A stretch of DNA of 64,000 bases from Kribbella jejuensis (GTDB lineage: Bacteria > Actinomycetota > Actinomycetes > Propionibacteriales > Kribbellaceae), in the NCBI RefSeq assembly GCF_006715085.1, contig NZ_VFMM01000002.1, positions 1,178,001 through 1,242,000 on the forward strand. Direction: 5' to 3'. The notes beneath the pieces are model-generated. The model worked only from the letters and a program-made list of their open reading frames with translations. It had not been told where the DNA came from and did no database searches. Position 1 is the first letter of the stretch; each line of letters begins with the position of its first letter. Shown here in pieces: positions 1 to 7,950 of this stretch. The position numbers and the translations under genes are program-made.

Positions 1-300
1 GTCCTCCTCGCCACGCTGAAGCCCCGCAAGGCGACGCACCTGGCGGTCGGCGATCGCGCCGCCGGTGTCTGGATCCGCGCTCGCGATGCCGCCCGCTTGG
101 CGGCCGAGTCCGCGCGTGCGATCGACTCCGTCACCGGCGCCAAGGGGGCCGCCAAGCGTCGGAAGGTACGGGTCTCGGTCACGACGATCGGCGACGCGGA
201 ACGTGTCCGCGAGGAACTCGCGGCGACAGTGCAGGCACGGTTGCACGAGATCACTCCCACACCTCGGGTGCGCGCCCGGGTCACCGTCGAGGAGCCGTGA
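1..300 (+). CDS. DUF6286-type protein, C-terminal part
   Basis: The reading frame is open from the first base to TGA at 298-300, so the gene starts outside the window. The 99 visible residues have a tryptophan-rich turn (AAGVWIRARDAA), a basic stretch (AKRRKVRVSV) and an Arg/Val-rich end (RVRARVTVEEP). This resembles the C-terminal domain of DUF6286 proteins, which in actinobacteria sit in operons with Asp23/Gls24 envelope-stress proteins. The next gene starts one base later and looks like the partner membrane anchor, which supports the assignment. The biochemical function of the family is not known to me. Confidence 0.6.
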   Translation, partial: VLLATLKPRKATHLAVGDRAAGVWIRARDAARLAAESARAIDSVTGAKGAAKRRKVRVSVTTIGDAERVREELAATVQARLHEITPTPRVRARVTVEEP

Positions 301-301
301 G

Positions 302-874
302 ATGCGCCGCGGAATCATCGCCTTCGACCGGATCGCCGGTCTCCTGGTCGCCATCGTCCTGATCGGCGCTGGAGCCGCAGCGCTCGGGTGGCGCTACGAC
401 CTGATCCCCAACGCCCCCGACCGGATCCGCATCGTCGGGCTCACCGACCTCCCCAGCGAGCCATGGTGGCCCTGGGCAACGGCCGCCGGCAGCGTCCTGC
501 TCATCGTCCTCGGCCTTACCTGGCTGACAAGGCACCTGCCCCATCGCCGGGTCGGGCAGCTTCGCCTGCCGGGCTGCGACGCCACCGGACGGCTGAGTGC
601 CGATGCCAATGCCGCTGTCAACGCAGCCGCACAGATCATCGCGATGGCGCCCGGCGTCCGGGACGGCTCGGGCCACGTCGTCCTCGACCGTGGACAGCTT
701 GTCGCAGAACTCCATTGCACACTGGAGCCGGCAGCCGACCTCACCGTCGTACACGTCGCCGCTCAGCAGGCAGCCGCCGACCTGCACCGGGTCCTCGGCC
801 GCGAAGACCTGTACCACCGCATCGAACTCCGCGTCGCACGAACCGACAGGACCCCTACCCCCCGGGTCGGCTGA
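302..874 (+). CDS. AmaP-like alkaline shock membrane anchor protein
   Basis: This 190-residue protein starts at ATG 302, one base after the upstream stop, so the two are probably translationally coupled. Two hydrophobic segments (about residues 9-30 and 56-76) flank a short loop and are followed by a soluble C-terminal domain of about 110 residues. The architecture fits actinobacterial AmaP-type proteins, which anchor Asp23-family envelope-stress proteins at the membrane. The C-terminal part (from about SADANAAVNAAAQIIAMAPG) looks like a diverged Asp23-like fold. Role is inferred from family and context. No clear terminator follows. Confidence 0.55.
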   Translation: MRRGIIAFDRIAGLLVAIVLIGAGAAALGWRYDLIPNAPDRIRIVGLTDLPSEPWWPWATAAGSVLLIVLGLTWLTRHLPHRRVGQLRLPGCDATGRLSADANAAVNAAAQIIAMAPGVRDGSGHVVLDRGQLVAELHCTLEPAADLTVVHVAAQQAAADLHRVLGREDLYHRIELRVARTDRTPTPRVG

Positions 875-956
875 AGGGCACGGGCGATGAGTTGGCGGTT
901 GGTACCCGATGACGGCAGCGCCGGATATCTGTTCTGGTGGTGCCGATTCGGCGGGC

Positions 957-1426
957 TCAGGCTTTCGGGATCGGCATTCCGAAGTTCGCCGGAGTGATGT
1001 ATTCGGGTCCTGGTCCGCCGCGGTTGCCGGTCTCGAGTTCGTCGATGGCGGCGAGCTCGTCGGCTGTGAGTTCGAAGTCGAGGACGTCGAGGTTCTCGGC
1101 GATCCTTTCGGGCTTGGTCGACTGGGGATGACGGAGCGGCCGTGCTGAAGGCCCAGCGGAGCATGACCTGGGCCGGCGACTTGCCGTGTGCTCGGGGATG
1201 TCGCAGATGACCGCGTCTGGAGGGCGCTGGTGTGACCGATGTCGCGGTAGAAGGTGATGCCGCCGATCGGTGGCCAGGCTTGATTCAAGAGGCCGTGCGC
1301 ATTGTCGAAATCCTGCACCTCGCGCTGCTGAAAGTACGGGTGGATCTCCAGTTGGTTGACCGCCGGGACCACGGTCGTGGCGTCGAGGAGAGCACGGAGA
1401 TGGTCGACCATGAAGTTGCTGACGCC
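957..1426 (-). pseudogene. aldo/keto reductase remnant with several frameshifts
   Basis: The minus strand encodes recognisable aldo/keto reductase (2,5-diketo-D-gluconate reductase type) sequence in several frames. GVSNFMVDHLRALLDATT and NQLEIHPYFQQREVQ lie in one frame up to about 1220. GKSPAQVMLRWA, LQHGRSVIP and TKPERIAENLDVLDFEL follow in shifted frames, ending PANFGMPIPKA at the stop 957-959. At least three or four indels separate the blocks. The N-terminal half with the catalytic Tyr and Lys is missing. It joins in frame to an XRE fragment at about 1427-1440. This is a dead gene. Confidence 0.75.
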
Positions 1427-1427
1427 G

Positions 1428-1597
1428 TTGGCTGTTGCTGCGGCGGGCTTAGTGTGGCCGTTCTCGAACTGGCTGACTGATGCAGCCGTGACCGAGCCGA
1501 GTTCTCACGCCAACTGCACCTGAGTCAAGCCGCGCAGTTCCCTGGCCAAGCGCAGCCCCGGCCCGATCGAACAGGGCCGCGACATCACCCGGGTCCA
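1428..1597 (-). pseudogene. XRE-family helix-turn-helix N-terminal remnant
   Basis: Read on the minus strand, this stretch gives LRLARELRGLTQVQLA, a TGA stop (1505-1507), then ELGSVTAASVSQFENGHTKP, all in one frame. That is the N-terminal HTH of XRE regulators of the type often fused to ImmA/IrrE-like domains. The frame then runs straight into the aldo/keto reductase fragment. The rest of the regulator is absent. The stop may have arisen from an Arg codon (CGA to TGA). It is a truncated remnant. Confidence 0.6.
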
Positions 1598-1758
1598 GTT
1601 GGGCTGATTCACGAAAGTCGTTTCCACGCCGGTTGCTGTCCGCGGTCGGCGGACGGTCCTAGATCTTCCTAGTGCGCTCGCATCTTGGGCACACCTTGGT
1701 TACTGACAGGTCGGATGACTCACCGATGACACGGTGTGCTTGCTGTTGGTGAGTCGAT

Positions 1759-2070
1759 TTGCACCCAACGGCGGCCTGCCAGATCTCGTATGAGATCTGG
1801 CCCAGTCAACGCAGACTGGCCGACGAGCGTGAGCGACTCGCCAAGATGGTCAACACCCAATTGTCTTCCGGACGTCCCGGTTCGATACCGGAGCGCGAAT
1901 GGAAGCGACTGAGGCATGTCGCTCGCGATATCCAGGACGGTGTTCTCCGCACTCGGTTCGACTCGGCCCGCGTTCCTGAATGGTTCTACAAGCGCCTCCG
2001 GGACGATGATGAACGCGACTTCGGAAACACCGCTGAAGGACACCGCTCGCGCCTCGCGGGCAGTCCGTAG
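1759..2070 (+). pseudogene. possible S-4TM pore-forming effector, C-terminal fragment
   Basis: A 103-residue open frame with a TTG start. From about 1800 it encodes a charged helical region with RLADERERLAKMVNTQL, then RHVARDIQDGVLRTRFD and RVPEWFYKRLRDDDERDF. The IQD...R..RVP.WFY..R..DE pattern resembles the soluble C-terminal tail of S-4TM family effectors, putative pore-formers associated with nucleotide-signalling defence systems. No transmembrane segments precede it here, so if the match is right only the tail survives. Codon use looks genuine. The family call is by eye and tentative. Confidence 0.35.
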
Positions 2071-2415
2071 TGCGACCCGCAGTCCGCGTACAAACGCCTG
2101 GCGAGGGTTGTGCCTAGCGAGCGTTGTGGAGATGGATGCCTACGACAACTTGCGCGGGCGGGCACAGGACAGCGGTGCGCCGTCTGCTGGTGGCCGCCCT
2201 GCTGGGTTCGCTCCAGGTCGGCCCGAACCACCCCCACGGCACCGTCCTCGAGTTCACCACCCCACTCCGACGGGCGGGTTCTTGAGGTCGCGCACAGCGT
2301 CTGTATATCCGTGTGGTGATCACGCGTAACATGCGCTCAAGACTGACCGGCCAAGAAGGTACGGGCGATCCTGGAGTGATTGATTGGTGCCTGCAGCAAC
2401 GGCAGCCGATGCTAC
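2071..2415. other. 345-bp stretch without a supportable gene
   Basis: Short open frames exist in several phases, but none has a convincing ribosome binding site, conserved motif or length. The stretch lies inside the fragment-rich region beside tRNA-Lys and may be decayed coding DNA. I see no repeat, RNA gene or clear terminator in it. Confidence 0.4.
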
Positions 2416-2970
2416 CTATTCGCAGACGATGACGGCTGACTGGAGGCGGATCGCATCCCGGCCTGGTGCGGCACCGAACATGCGCCGGTATTCGCGGCTG
2501 AATTGGGAGGGGCTGTCGTAACCGACTGCGTAGCCGATCGCGGCCACGTCGTGGGGTGCTGCGATGAGTTCCATCCTGGCCTTCTGCAGGCGGATCTGTT
2601 GGCGCAGTCGGTGATCAACGTGCTGAAGTCGCAGTTTCTGGTACTGCAGCGGGCTCATCGCGGTGACCGCGCGGAAGTGGCGGTTGCGGGAGGAGACACT
2701 GATGCCGATGTCCCAGGCGAGGTCGTCGATGCGGATCACGCGGTCGTAGCGCGAACGGACCCATTCGACGGCGCGAGCGACGAGCGCGAGACGGCTGTCG
2801 GCCATGCCTGCCTGTCTCATCAGAGCGGCGTGCGGTCCGTTCAACAGGCGCCAGTGAATCTCGCGCCGTACGCCGGCTCCCAGGACCTGGAGTTCGCGTG
2901 GGTCGTCGAACAGCCGGAGGAGGCGGACCAAGGAGTCGAGCAGGTCGTCGTCCGCGTCGCTGATGGCCAT
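2416..2970 (-). pseudogene. AraC-family regulator, 5'-truncated and internally altered
   Basis: The 184 residues match the second half of AraC regulators with an N-terminal AraC_N domain, which are usually about 300 residues. The first HTH is visible (IRIDDLAWDIGISVSSRNRHF, then TAMSPLQYQKLRLQ), as is the second (DVAAIGYAVGYDSPSQFSREYRRMF). Between them HVDHRLRQQIRLQK adds about 14 residues relative to the family's usual short linker. The sensor domain is cut off at about 2970, where a hydrolase fragment starts on the other strand. DNA binding is unlikely to be normal, so I call it a remnant. Confidence 0.65.
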
Positions 2971-2974
2971 CCCT

Positions 2975-3300
2975 GAGCACGCTTACCAGCAGGGTCCGCT
3001 CGACCTCTTCAACATGCTCAGCTGGAGCGACCTTCTCTCGCACCAGGAAGACGTCGGATCTGTCGCCGGTCTCGTCAGGATGATGCGGGCCGAGCGCAGG
3101 CTGCGCGGCGCGCTGGAACGGTTGCCGCTGCGCGGCACGATGGACGGCCTGGGCGGACGAGGAGCTCCTTGGTACGACGAGTGGATCGACCACCCCGACG
3201 TTCACGATCCCTACTGGGATGGGTTCCGTGCCACCGAAGCGCTGGCGCGGTCCACGGTGCCTACCTTGCTGATCGGTGGCTGGTACGACTACCAGATTGA
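2975..3300 (+). pseudogene. CocE/NonD-type hydrolase internal fragment
   Basis: The frame encodes AYQQGPLDLFNMLSWSDLLSH, GLVRMMRAERRLRGALERLPL, GAPWYDEWIDHPDVHDPYW and VPTLLIGGWYDYQID. This is the middle of a CocE/NonD family (X-Pro dipeptidyl-peptidase S15-like) alpha/beta hydrolase. The nucleophile region and the C-terminal domain are missing. At about 3300 the frame passes into the antisense of an integrase fragment, and at about 2975 it abuts the truncated AraC gene. Both ends are therefore deletion junctions. Confidence 0.65.
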
Positions 3301-3544
3301 CCTTGTGGGCTGCGGTGAGGTCGCCGGAGTGATTGGTCTTTGCGCGGTTCTGGAGCTTGAGGCACAGGGCGGTCCGGGCGGCGGTCTTGGTGGTGCCGGT
3401 GGCGGTGACGGCGCGGACCTTCCCGTCGTGGTCGCGGAACCTGGCGTGGGCCAGGTGCTTGGCGGGTTTGTGGTTCTTGGTGGTCTTCAGGGGCCTGGTG
3501 GAGATCTCTCCCCAGGTTCCGATGGGCAGTGGTGTCCTCGGCAT
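3298..3544 (-). pseudogene. phage-type tyrosine integrase, N-terminal fragment
   Basis: From ATG 3544 the minus strand reads MPRTPLPIGTWGEIST, HLAHARFRDHDGKVRAVTA, TKTAARTALCLKL and DLTAAHKVNL. This matches the arm-binding N-terminus of actinophage and integrative-element tyrosine integrases, which are about 400 residues long. Only about 82 residues survive; the core-binding and catalytic domains (R...H-x-x-R...Y) are absent. It starts about 225 bp from tRNA-Lys, a usual attachment locus, so it is probably the stump of an element once integrated there. Confidence 0.7.
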
Positions 3545-3735
3545 GTCTTGCCTCCAACCGGTGTGAGCGTTACTTGTTCAACGCTCGGGCGGTTGCGGAG
3601 GGTTGGAGAGTCGGACATGTCGCGCACGCCTGTGAGCTGACGCACAGTCACGCCGAGACGAAGTCAGCACATTCGGTCGGCGAGACAGACGTGCGGCTTG
3701 AAAGCGTTCAATAAGAGGTGTCCTGCGGACATGAA

Positions 3736-3767
3736 GAAACCCAGGACACTCGCGTGACCTGGGCTTT
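3736..3767 (-). terminator. hairpin downstream of tRNA-Lys
   Basis: Arms CCCAGG and CCTGGG (3740-3745 and 3758-3763), extended by CAC/GTG around a four-base loop, lie three bases past the tRNA 3' end. On the minus strand the hairpin is followed by TTTCTT. It fits an intrinsic terminator for the tRNA transcript. Confidence 0.6.
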
Positions 3768-3769
3768 TG

Positions 3770-3842
<73 letters not shown>

Positions 3843-3890
3843 TTGCAACGAGAGGACTCTAGCAGGGGGATCCCGGAGTTGCGAAATCGG

Positions 3891-5438
3891 TTAGGTGGTG
3901 AGGATGGTCATGGCGGCGTTGTGGCCGCCGAGGCCGGAGACGGCGCCGCCTCGGCGGGCGCCGGAGCCGCAGATCAGGAGGTTGGGGGCGTCGGTTTCGG
4001 TGCCCCAGCGGCCGGCGTCTTCGGGGCTGGTGGCCCAGGGCCATTGGAGGTCGCCGTGGAAGATGTGGCCACCGGGCATGCCGACGGATTGCTCGATGTC
4101 GTACGGCGTCTTGGCCTCGATGCACAGGTTGCCGTCGGCGTCCCGGGCGATGCAGTCCTCGAGCGGTTCGGCGAGGTACGACTCGAGCCCGGCCAGCACG
4201 CGCCGGGTGGCGAGAGCGCGGGCCGAATCGTTGTCGGAGGCAAACAACCGGGCGGGGAAGTGGACGCCGAAGACGGTCAGCGTGTGGTAGCCCGCGGCAA
4301 CCAGCTCGGGGGAGAGGATCGACGGATCGGTCAGTGAATGGCAGTACACCTCGGACGGCGGTACGGCGGGCAACGAGCCGTCCGCCGCAGTGCGGTACGC
4401 CGACTCGAGCTGGCTGTAGTCCTCGTCGATGTGGAACGTACCGGCGAAGGCCCGCGCCGGGTCGTCACCGGACTTCAGAGCCGGTAGATGACGCAGCAGG
4501 AGGTTGATCTTCAGCTGCGACCCCTCCGGCTTCTCGACACCGCCCTTGCCGCGCAGCGAAGCCAAGGTCGCCGGCGCGACGTTGGAGAGCACCCAAGAGC
4601 AGTCGACAGAACGCTCACCGTCACCACCGAGCCAGGTGACCGAGCCGCGCTTCCCGTCGACCTCTACCGAGGTGACTTCCGCGTTGGTGACCAGTGCGGC
4701 CCCAGCACGTCGGGCCGCCGCGGCCAGCGCGTCGGTGACCGAGCCCATGCCTCCCACCGGCACGCGCCACTCACCGGTGCCGTTGCCGATCAGGTGGTAC
4801 AGGAAGCACCTGTTCTGGATCAGTGACTCGTCGTGCAGCCCGGCGAAGGTGCCGATCACGGAGTCCGTCGCGACTACGCCTCGCACGGTGTCGTCGGTGA
4901 ACCGGCGTTCGATGGCCTCACCCAGCGGCCTCTCCACCAACTCGTCCCACAGAGCCCTGTCGACACGGGAGCGGATGTCCGCCGCCGACTGCAGCGGCTC
5001 CAGCAGGGTGGGCGCTACGGCGGCCGCTAGTGAGCCCACAGCTCCGTAGAAGCCCGTCCAGGCCTCGTACTCCGTGTCGCTGCCCGTCAGCGTCCGGAAC
5101 GAGTCCCTGGTGCCGGGGCCTTCCGGCCGCTCGACCAGCAGGCCGACGTCGCGTCCACCTCGACGTACGGGTGTGTACGAGGCCACCGCGCGTGAGCGGA
5201 GGTCCAGATCGAGGCCTAGGTCGGCGACGATCTTGTCGGGTAGCAGACTGACAAGGTACGAGTACCGCGACAGCCGCGCGTCCACGCCCGGGAAGACGCG
5301 TTCACTGACCGCTGCGCCGCCGGTATGCGCCTGCTGCTCCAGGACGAGCGTGGAGAGCCCGGACTGGGCCAGGTAGGTCGCGGCGACGAGACCGTTGTGC
5401 CCGCCACCGACAATGACGACGTCGTAGAAGTCCTTCAT
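3891..5438 (-). CDS. phytoene-desaturase-like FAD-dependent oxidoreductase
   Basis: A 515-residue protein starting at ATG 5438, whose ATGA overlaps the stop of the upstream TenA gene by four bases. Residues 5-35 form the dinucleotide-binding motif (VVIVGGGHNGLVAATYLAQS followed by VLEQ). The C-terminus carries the second FAD-contacting stretch (LLICGSGARRGGAVSGLGGH). The length and layout match bacterial phytoene desaturase-related NAD(P)/FAD oxidoreductases (PYROXD2-like). No carotenoid genes are nearby, so the substrate is unknown. Overlap with tenA implies one operon. The gene ends about 50 bp from tRNA-Lys. Confidence 0.8.
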   Translation of the reverse strand: MKDFYDVVIVGGGHNGLVAATYLAQSGLSTLVLEQQAHTGGAAVSERVFPGVDARLSRYSYLVSLLPDKIVADLGLDLDLRSRAVASYTPVRRGGRDVGLLVERPEGPGTRDSFRTLTGSDTEYEAWTGFYGAVGSLAAAVAPTLLEPLQSAADIRSRVDRALWDELVERPLGEAIERRFTDDTVRGVVATDSVIGTFAGLHDESLIQNRCFLYHLIGNGTGEWRVPVGGMGSVTDALAAAARRAGAALVTNAEVTSVEVDGKRGSVTWLGGDGERSVDCSWVLSNVAPATLASLRGKGGVEKPEGSQLKINLLLRHLPALKSGDDPARAFAGTFHIDEDYSQLESAYRTAADGSLPAVPPSEVYCHSLTDPSILSPELVAAGYHTLTVFGVHFPARLFASDNDSARALATRRVLAGLESYLAEPLEDCIARDADGNLCIEAKTPYDIEQSVGMPGGHIFHGDLQWPWATSPEDAGRWGTETDAPNLLICGSGARRGGAVSGLGGHNAAMTILTT

Positions 5439-6097
5439 CCCACCGGCCAATCGAGCTTGTGGTAAGCGGCGTCCCAGAACATCCATTCGTAGCGGCACGT
5501 CGTGGCGAAGTGCTGGTGACAGCGTTCCCGCTCGGTGGTGCCGACGTCCAGTGTGTCTGTCACTGCAAGCACCTCCTCGACTACCGCATCGAACTCCTCG
5601 GAGCCGTACGTCGCGATCCACCGCGCGTACACCGGGTCCGGTGAGGACCGCTTGAGCAGCTCACGTCCCACGTCCCGGTAGATCCAGTAGCAAGGCAGTA
5701 CGGAGGCCACGGCCTCGGCGTACGTTCCGGTGGCGCAGGCAGCGGTCAGATAGGACATGTACGCCGTGGTGGTCGGACCGGAACTAGCCGCTTCCACGTC
5801 CGCCGCCGTCAGCCCGAGGGACTCCAGCAGCGAAGTGTGCAGGTCCCGCTCGACCGCGATGGCGTTCGCCGCGTGCAGTGCGAACATGCTGACGGCGTCC
5901 TCGTCCGTGGCCCGGCCGGCGACCAGGCTGAGGGCCCGTGAGTACGCCCGCAGGTAGTGACTGTCCTGGATGATGAAGTACCGGAACGCGTCGTGGTCGA
6001 GCGTCCCGTCGGTCAGCCCGGTGATGAACGGGTGCCGGACGATCTCGTCGTACACCGACGCCGCACCGCGGTCCCACAGCTCATCGGAAAACGCCAT
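5435..6097 (-). CDS. tenA: TenA-family thiaminase II / aminopyrimidine aminohydrolase
   Basis: A 220-residue protein. ATG 6097 is chosen because GGAGTGGGG lies just upstream; an earlier in-frame start adds only non-conserved residues. Catalytic positions of TenA are all visible: Asp45 (FIIQDSHYLRAYSRAL), Tyr48, Cys136 and Tyr140 (PCYWIYRDVG), and Glu204 (YEWMFWDAAY). TenA hydrolyses damaged thiamin pyrimidines to hydroxymethylpyrimidine for salvage in the cytoplasm. Its coupling to an FAD oxidoreductase rather than to thi genes is unusual. The amine substrate could differ from classical aminopyrimidine. Confidence 0.85.
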   Translation of the reverse strand: MAFSDELWDRGAASVYDEIVRHPFITGLTDGTLDHDAFRYFIIQDSHYLRAYSRALSLVAGRATDEDAVSMFALHAANAIAVERDLHTSLLESLGLTAADVEAASSGPTTTAYMSYLTAACATGTYAEAVASVLPCYWIYRDVGRELLKRSSPDPVYARWIATYGSEEFDAVVEEVLAVTDTLDVGTTERERCHQHFATTCRYEWMFWDAAYHKLDWPVG

Positions 6098-6176
6098 CCC
6101 CACTCCTCGCGGTCGACTGGCACCGACCTTATCCACAGGGCACGCAGCAATCACGAGACGCAGGTCACTTCCTCGC

Positions 6177-6182
6177 CATACT
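6177..6182 (+). promoter_or_regulatory. -10 box of a leaderless transcript
   Basis: CATACT ends 7 nt before ATG 6190 and no Shine-Dalgarno sequence is present, so transcription probably starts at or next to the start codon. Confidence 0.45.
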
Positions 6183-6189
6183 CTGAGGC

Positions 6190-7902
6190 ATGGGTGCAGA
6201 AGCGGGGATGCCGCCGGAGACGCCGTTGCTGCGGCAGATCCGTGCGTCGGTGATCGGTGACGACCAGGTGATGCCCGGGCCGTACGGTCCGCGCCGGGTG
6301 ACGTACGCGGACTACACCGCGTCCGGGCGGGCGCTGACGTTCCTGGAGGACTTCATCCGCGAGGAGGTCCTGCCGCGGTACGCGAACACGCACACCGAGT
6401 CGAGCGGGACCGGTCTGCAGACCACCCGGCTGCGGGAGGATGCCCGCCGGATCATCCACAACAGCGTGGGCGGCGACGACGAGACCGCGGTGATCTTCTG
6501 CGGCTCGGGCGCGACCGGGGCGATCGACAAGCTGATCGGGATCATGGGTCTGCGGATCCCGGCCGAGCTCGACGACAGGTACCACCTGACCGACCAGATC
6601 CCGCCGGAGCGGCGCCCGGTCGTTTTCATCGGCCCGTACGAGCACCATTCCAACGAACTGCCCTGGCGTGAGTCGATCGCCGACGTGGTGGTGATCAGTC
6701 AGGACGGCGACGGCCACATCGACATCGACCAGCTCGAGGCGCGACTCCAGCAGTACGTCGACCGCCCGCTGAAGATCGGCTCGTTCTCCGCGGCGAGCAA
6801 CGTCACCGGCATCGTCAGCAACACGCAGCGGGTGTCGGCGCTGCTCCACCAGTACGGCGCCTTGTCGTTCTGGGACTGCGCCGCCGCCGCGCCGTACGTC
6901 GAGATCGACATGTACGGCGGCCGCGACCAGAACCCGCTCTCGTACAAGGACGCGATCTTCCTCAGCCCGCACAAGCTGATCGGCGGACCGGGCACGCCGG
7001 GGGTGCTCGTCGCGCGGCGCGAACTGCTCCGCAACCGAGTCCCGGACGTACCGGGTGGCGGCACGGTCGCGTACGTGAACCCGTTGGAGCACCGCTACCT
7101 CGACGACCCGGTGCACCGCGAGGAAGGTGGGACGCCGGCGATCATCGGGTCGATCCGGGCCGGGCTGGCGTTCCAGCTGAAGCAGGCCGTCGGGATCGAC
7201 GTGATCCGCGCGCACGAGGACGCCTACCTGCGGCGTGCGGTCGAGGCGTGGAAGAACGAGCCGAACCTGCAGATCCTCGGCAACCTCGACGCGGAACGGC
7301 TGTCGATCGTGTCGTTCGTGGTGAAGGCGCCGTCCGGGCGCTACCTGCACCACAACTTCGTCGTCGCGCTGCTGAACGACCTGTTCGGCATCCAGTCCCG
7401 CGGCGGCTGTTCCTGTGCGGGTCCGTACGGTCACACGCTGCTCGGGATCGACCTCGACCGGTCGCACGAGTTCGAGGAGGAGATCCTGCACGGCTGCGAG
7501 GGGATCAAACCGGGCTGGGTGCGCGTCAACTTCAACTATTTCATCTCCGAGGCAGTGTTCTCGTACGTCGTCGAGGCGGTCAAGCTGGTCGCCCGGGACG
7601 GGTGGCGGCTGCTCGCCGACTACCGTTTCGATCCGTCGAACGGCCTGTGGCGGCACCACCGCGGCCCGGTCGAGCCGCCGATGCGCCTCTCGCAGGTCGG
7701 GTACGACGCCGACGGCAAGCTCAGGTATCCGCGCCACGACCACACCGCCCCCGAGTCCGCCCTCGACGACTACCTGGCCGAGGCCCGCGATCTGTTGTCC
7801 AGGTGTCAGGAACGACGCCTCCAGGCAGAGGGACGGGTCAACGAGGAGTTCGATCAGCTGCGCTGGTTCGACCTGCCGTCCACGTGTCTGATGCCCGACT
7901 GA
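6190..7902 (+). CDS. class V aminotransferase (SufS/CsdA-like fold)
   Basis: A 570-residue PLP enzyme. The Schiff-base lysine is Lys262 in SPHKLIGGPGTPG. Upstream are the cofactor-stacking EHHSNELPWRE and the SAASNVTG loop typical of cysteine desulfurase-like class V enzymes. A cysteine-containing loop (SRGGCSCAGPYG, Cys407 and Cys409) occupies the position of the persulfide cysteine. It is about 150 residues longer than SufS because of insertions and a C-terminal extension. No Fe-S genes adjoin it, so sulfur mobilisation is possible but unproven. The start is supported by a leaderless -10 box. Confidence 0.75.
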   Translation: MGAEAGMPPETPLLRQIRASVIGDDQVMPGPYGPRRVTYADYTASGRALTFLEDFIREEVLPRYANTHTESSGTGLQTTRLREDARRIIHNSVGGDDETAVIFCGSGATGAIDKLIGIMGLRIPAELDDRYHLTDQIPPERRPVVFIGPYEHHSNELPWRESIADVVVISQDGDGHIDIDQLEARLQQYVDRPLKIGSFSAASNVTGIVSNTQRVSALLHQYGALSFWDCAAAAPYVEIDMYGGRDQNPLSYKDAIFLSPHKLIGGPGTPGVLVARRELLRNRVPDVPGGGTVAYVNPLEHRYLDDPVHREEGGTPAIIGSIRAGLAFQLKQAVGIDVIRAHEDAYLRRAVEAWKNEPNLQILGNLDAERLSIVSFVVKAPSGRYLHHNFVVALLNDLFGIQSRGGCSCAGPYGHTLLGIDLDRSHEFEEEILHGCEGIKPGWVRVNFNYFISEAVFSYVVEAVKLVARDGWRLLADYRFDPSNGLWRHHRGPVEPPMRLSQVGYDADGKLRYPRHDHTAPESALDDYLAEARDLLSRCQERRLQAEGRVNEEFDQLRWFDLPSTCLMPD

Positions 7903-7938
7903 CGGCGGTTGGGTAGCACGACGTACGGCGGTCCCCTC

Positions 7939-7944
7939 TAAAGT
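7939..7944 (+). promoter_or_regulatory. -10 box of a leaderless transcript
   Basis: TAAAGT ends 6 nt before GTG 7951. No ribosome binding site is visible, which supports GTG 7951 as the true start. Confidence 0.45.
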
Positions 7945-7950
7945 CTGGGT

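Noticed and set aside
281..1411. 376-residue minus-strand open frame
   Set aside because: Only its first 60 residues match aldo/keto reductase; the remainder is antisense to AmaP or out of frame. It is a shifted remnant joined to noise.
1986..2332. Several 60-140-residue open frames
   Set aside because: No conserved motif, ribosome site or plausible codon pattern; they overlap one another on both strands in a decayed region.
3573..3715. Inverted pair CTTGTTCAACGCT / AGCGTTCAATAAG as IS ends
   Set aside because: The arms differ at two positions, enclose only about 130 bp without a gene, and show no target duplication.
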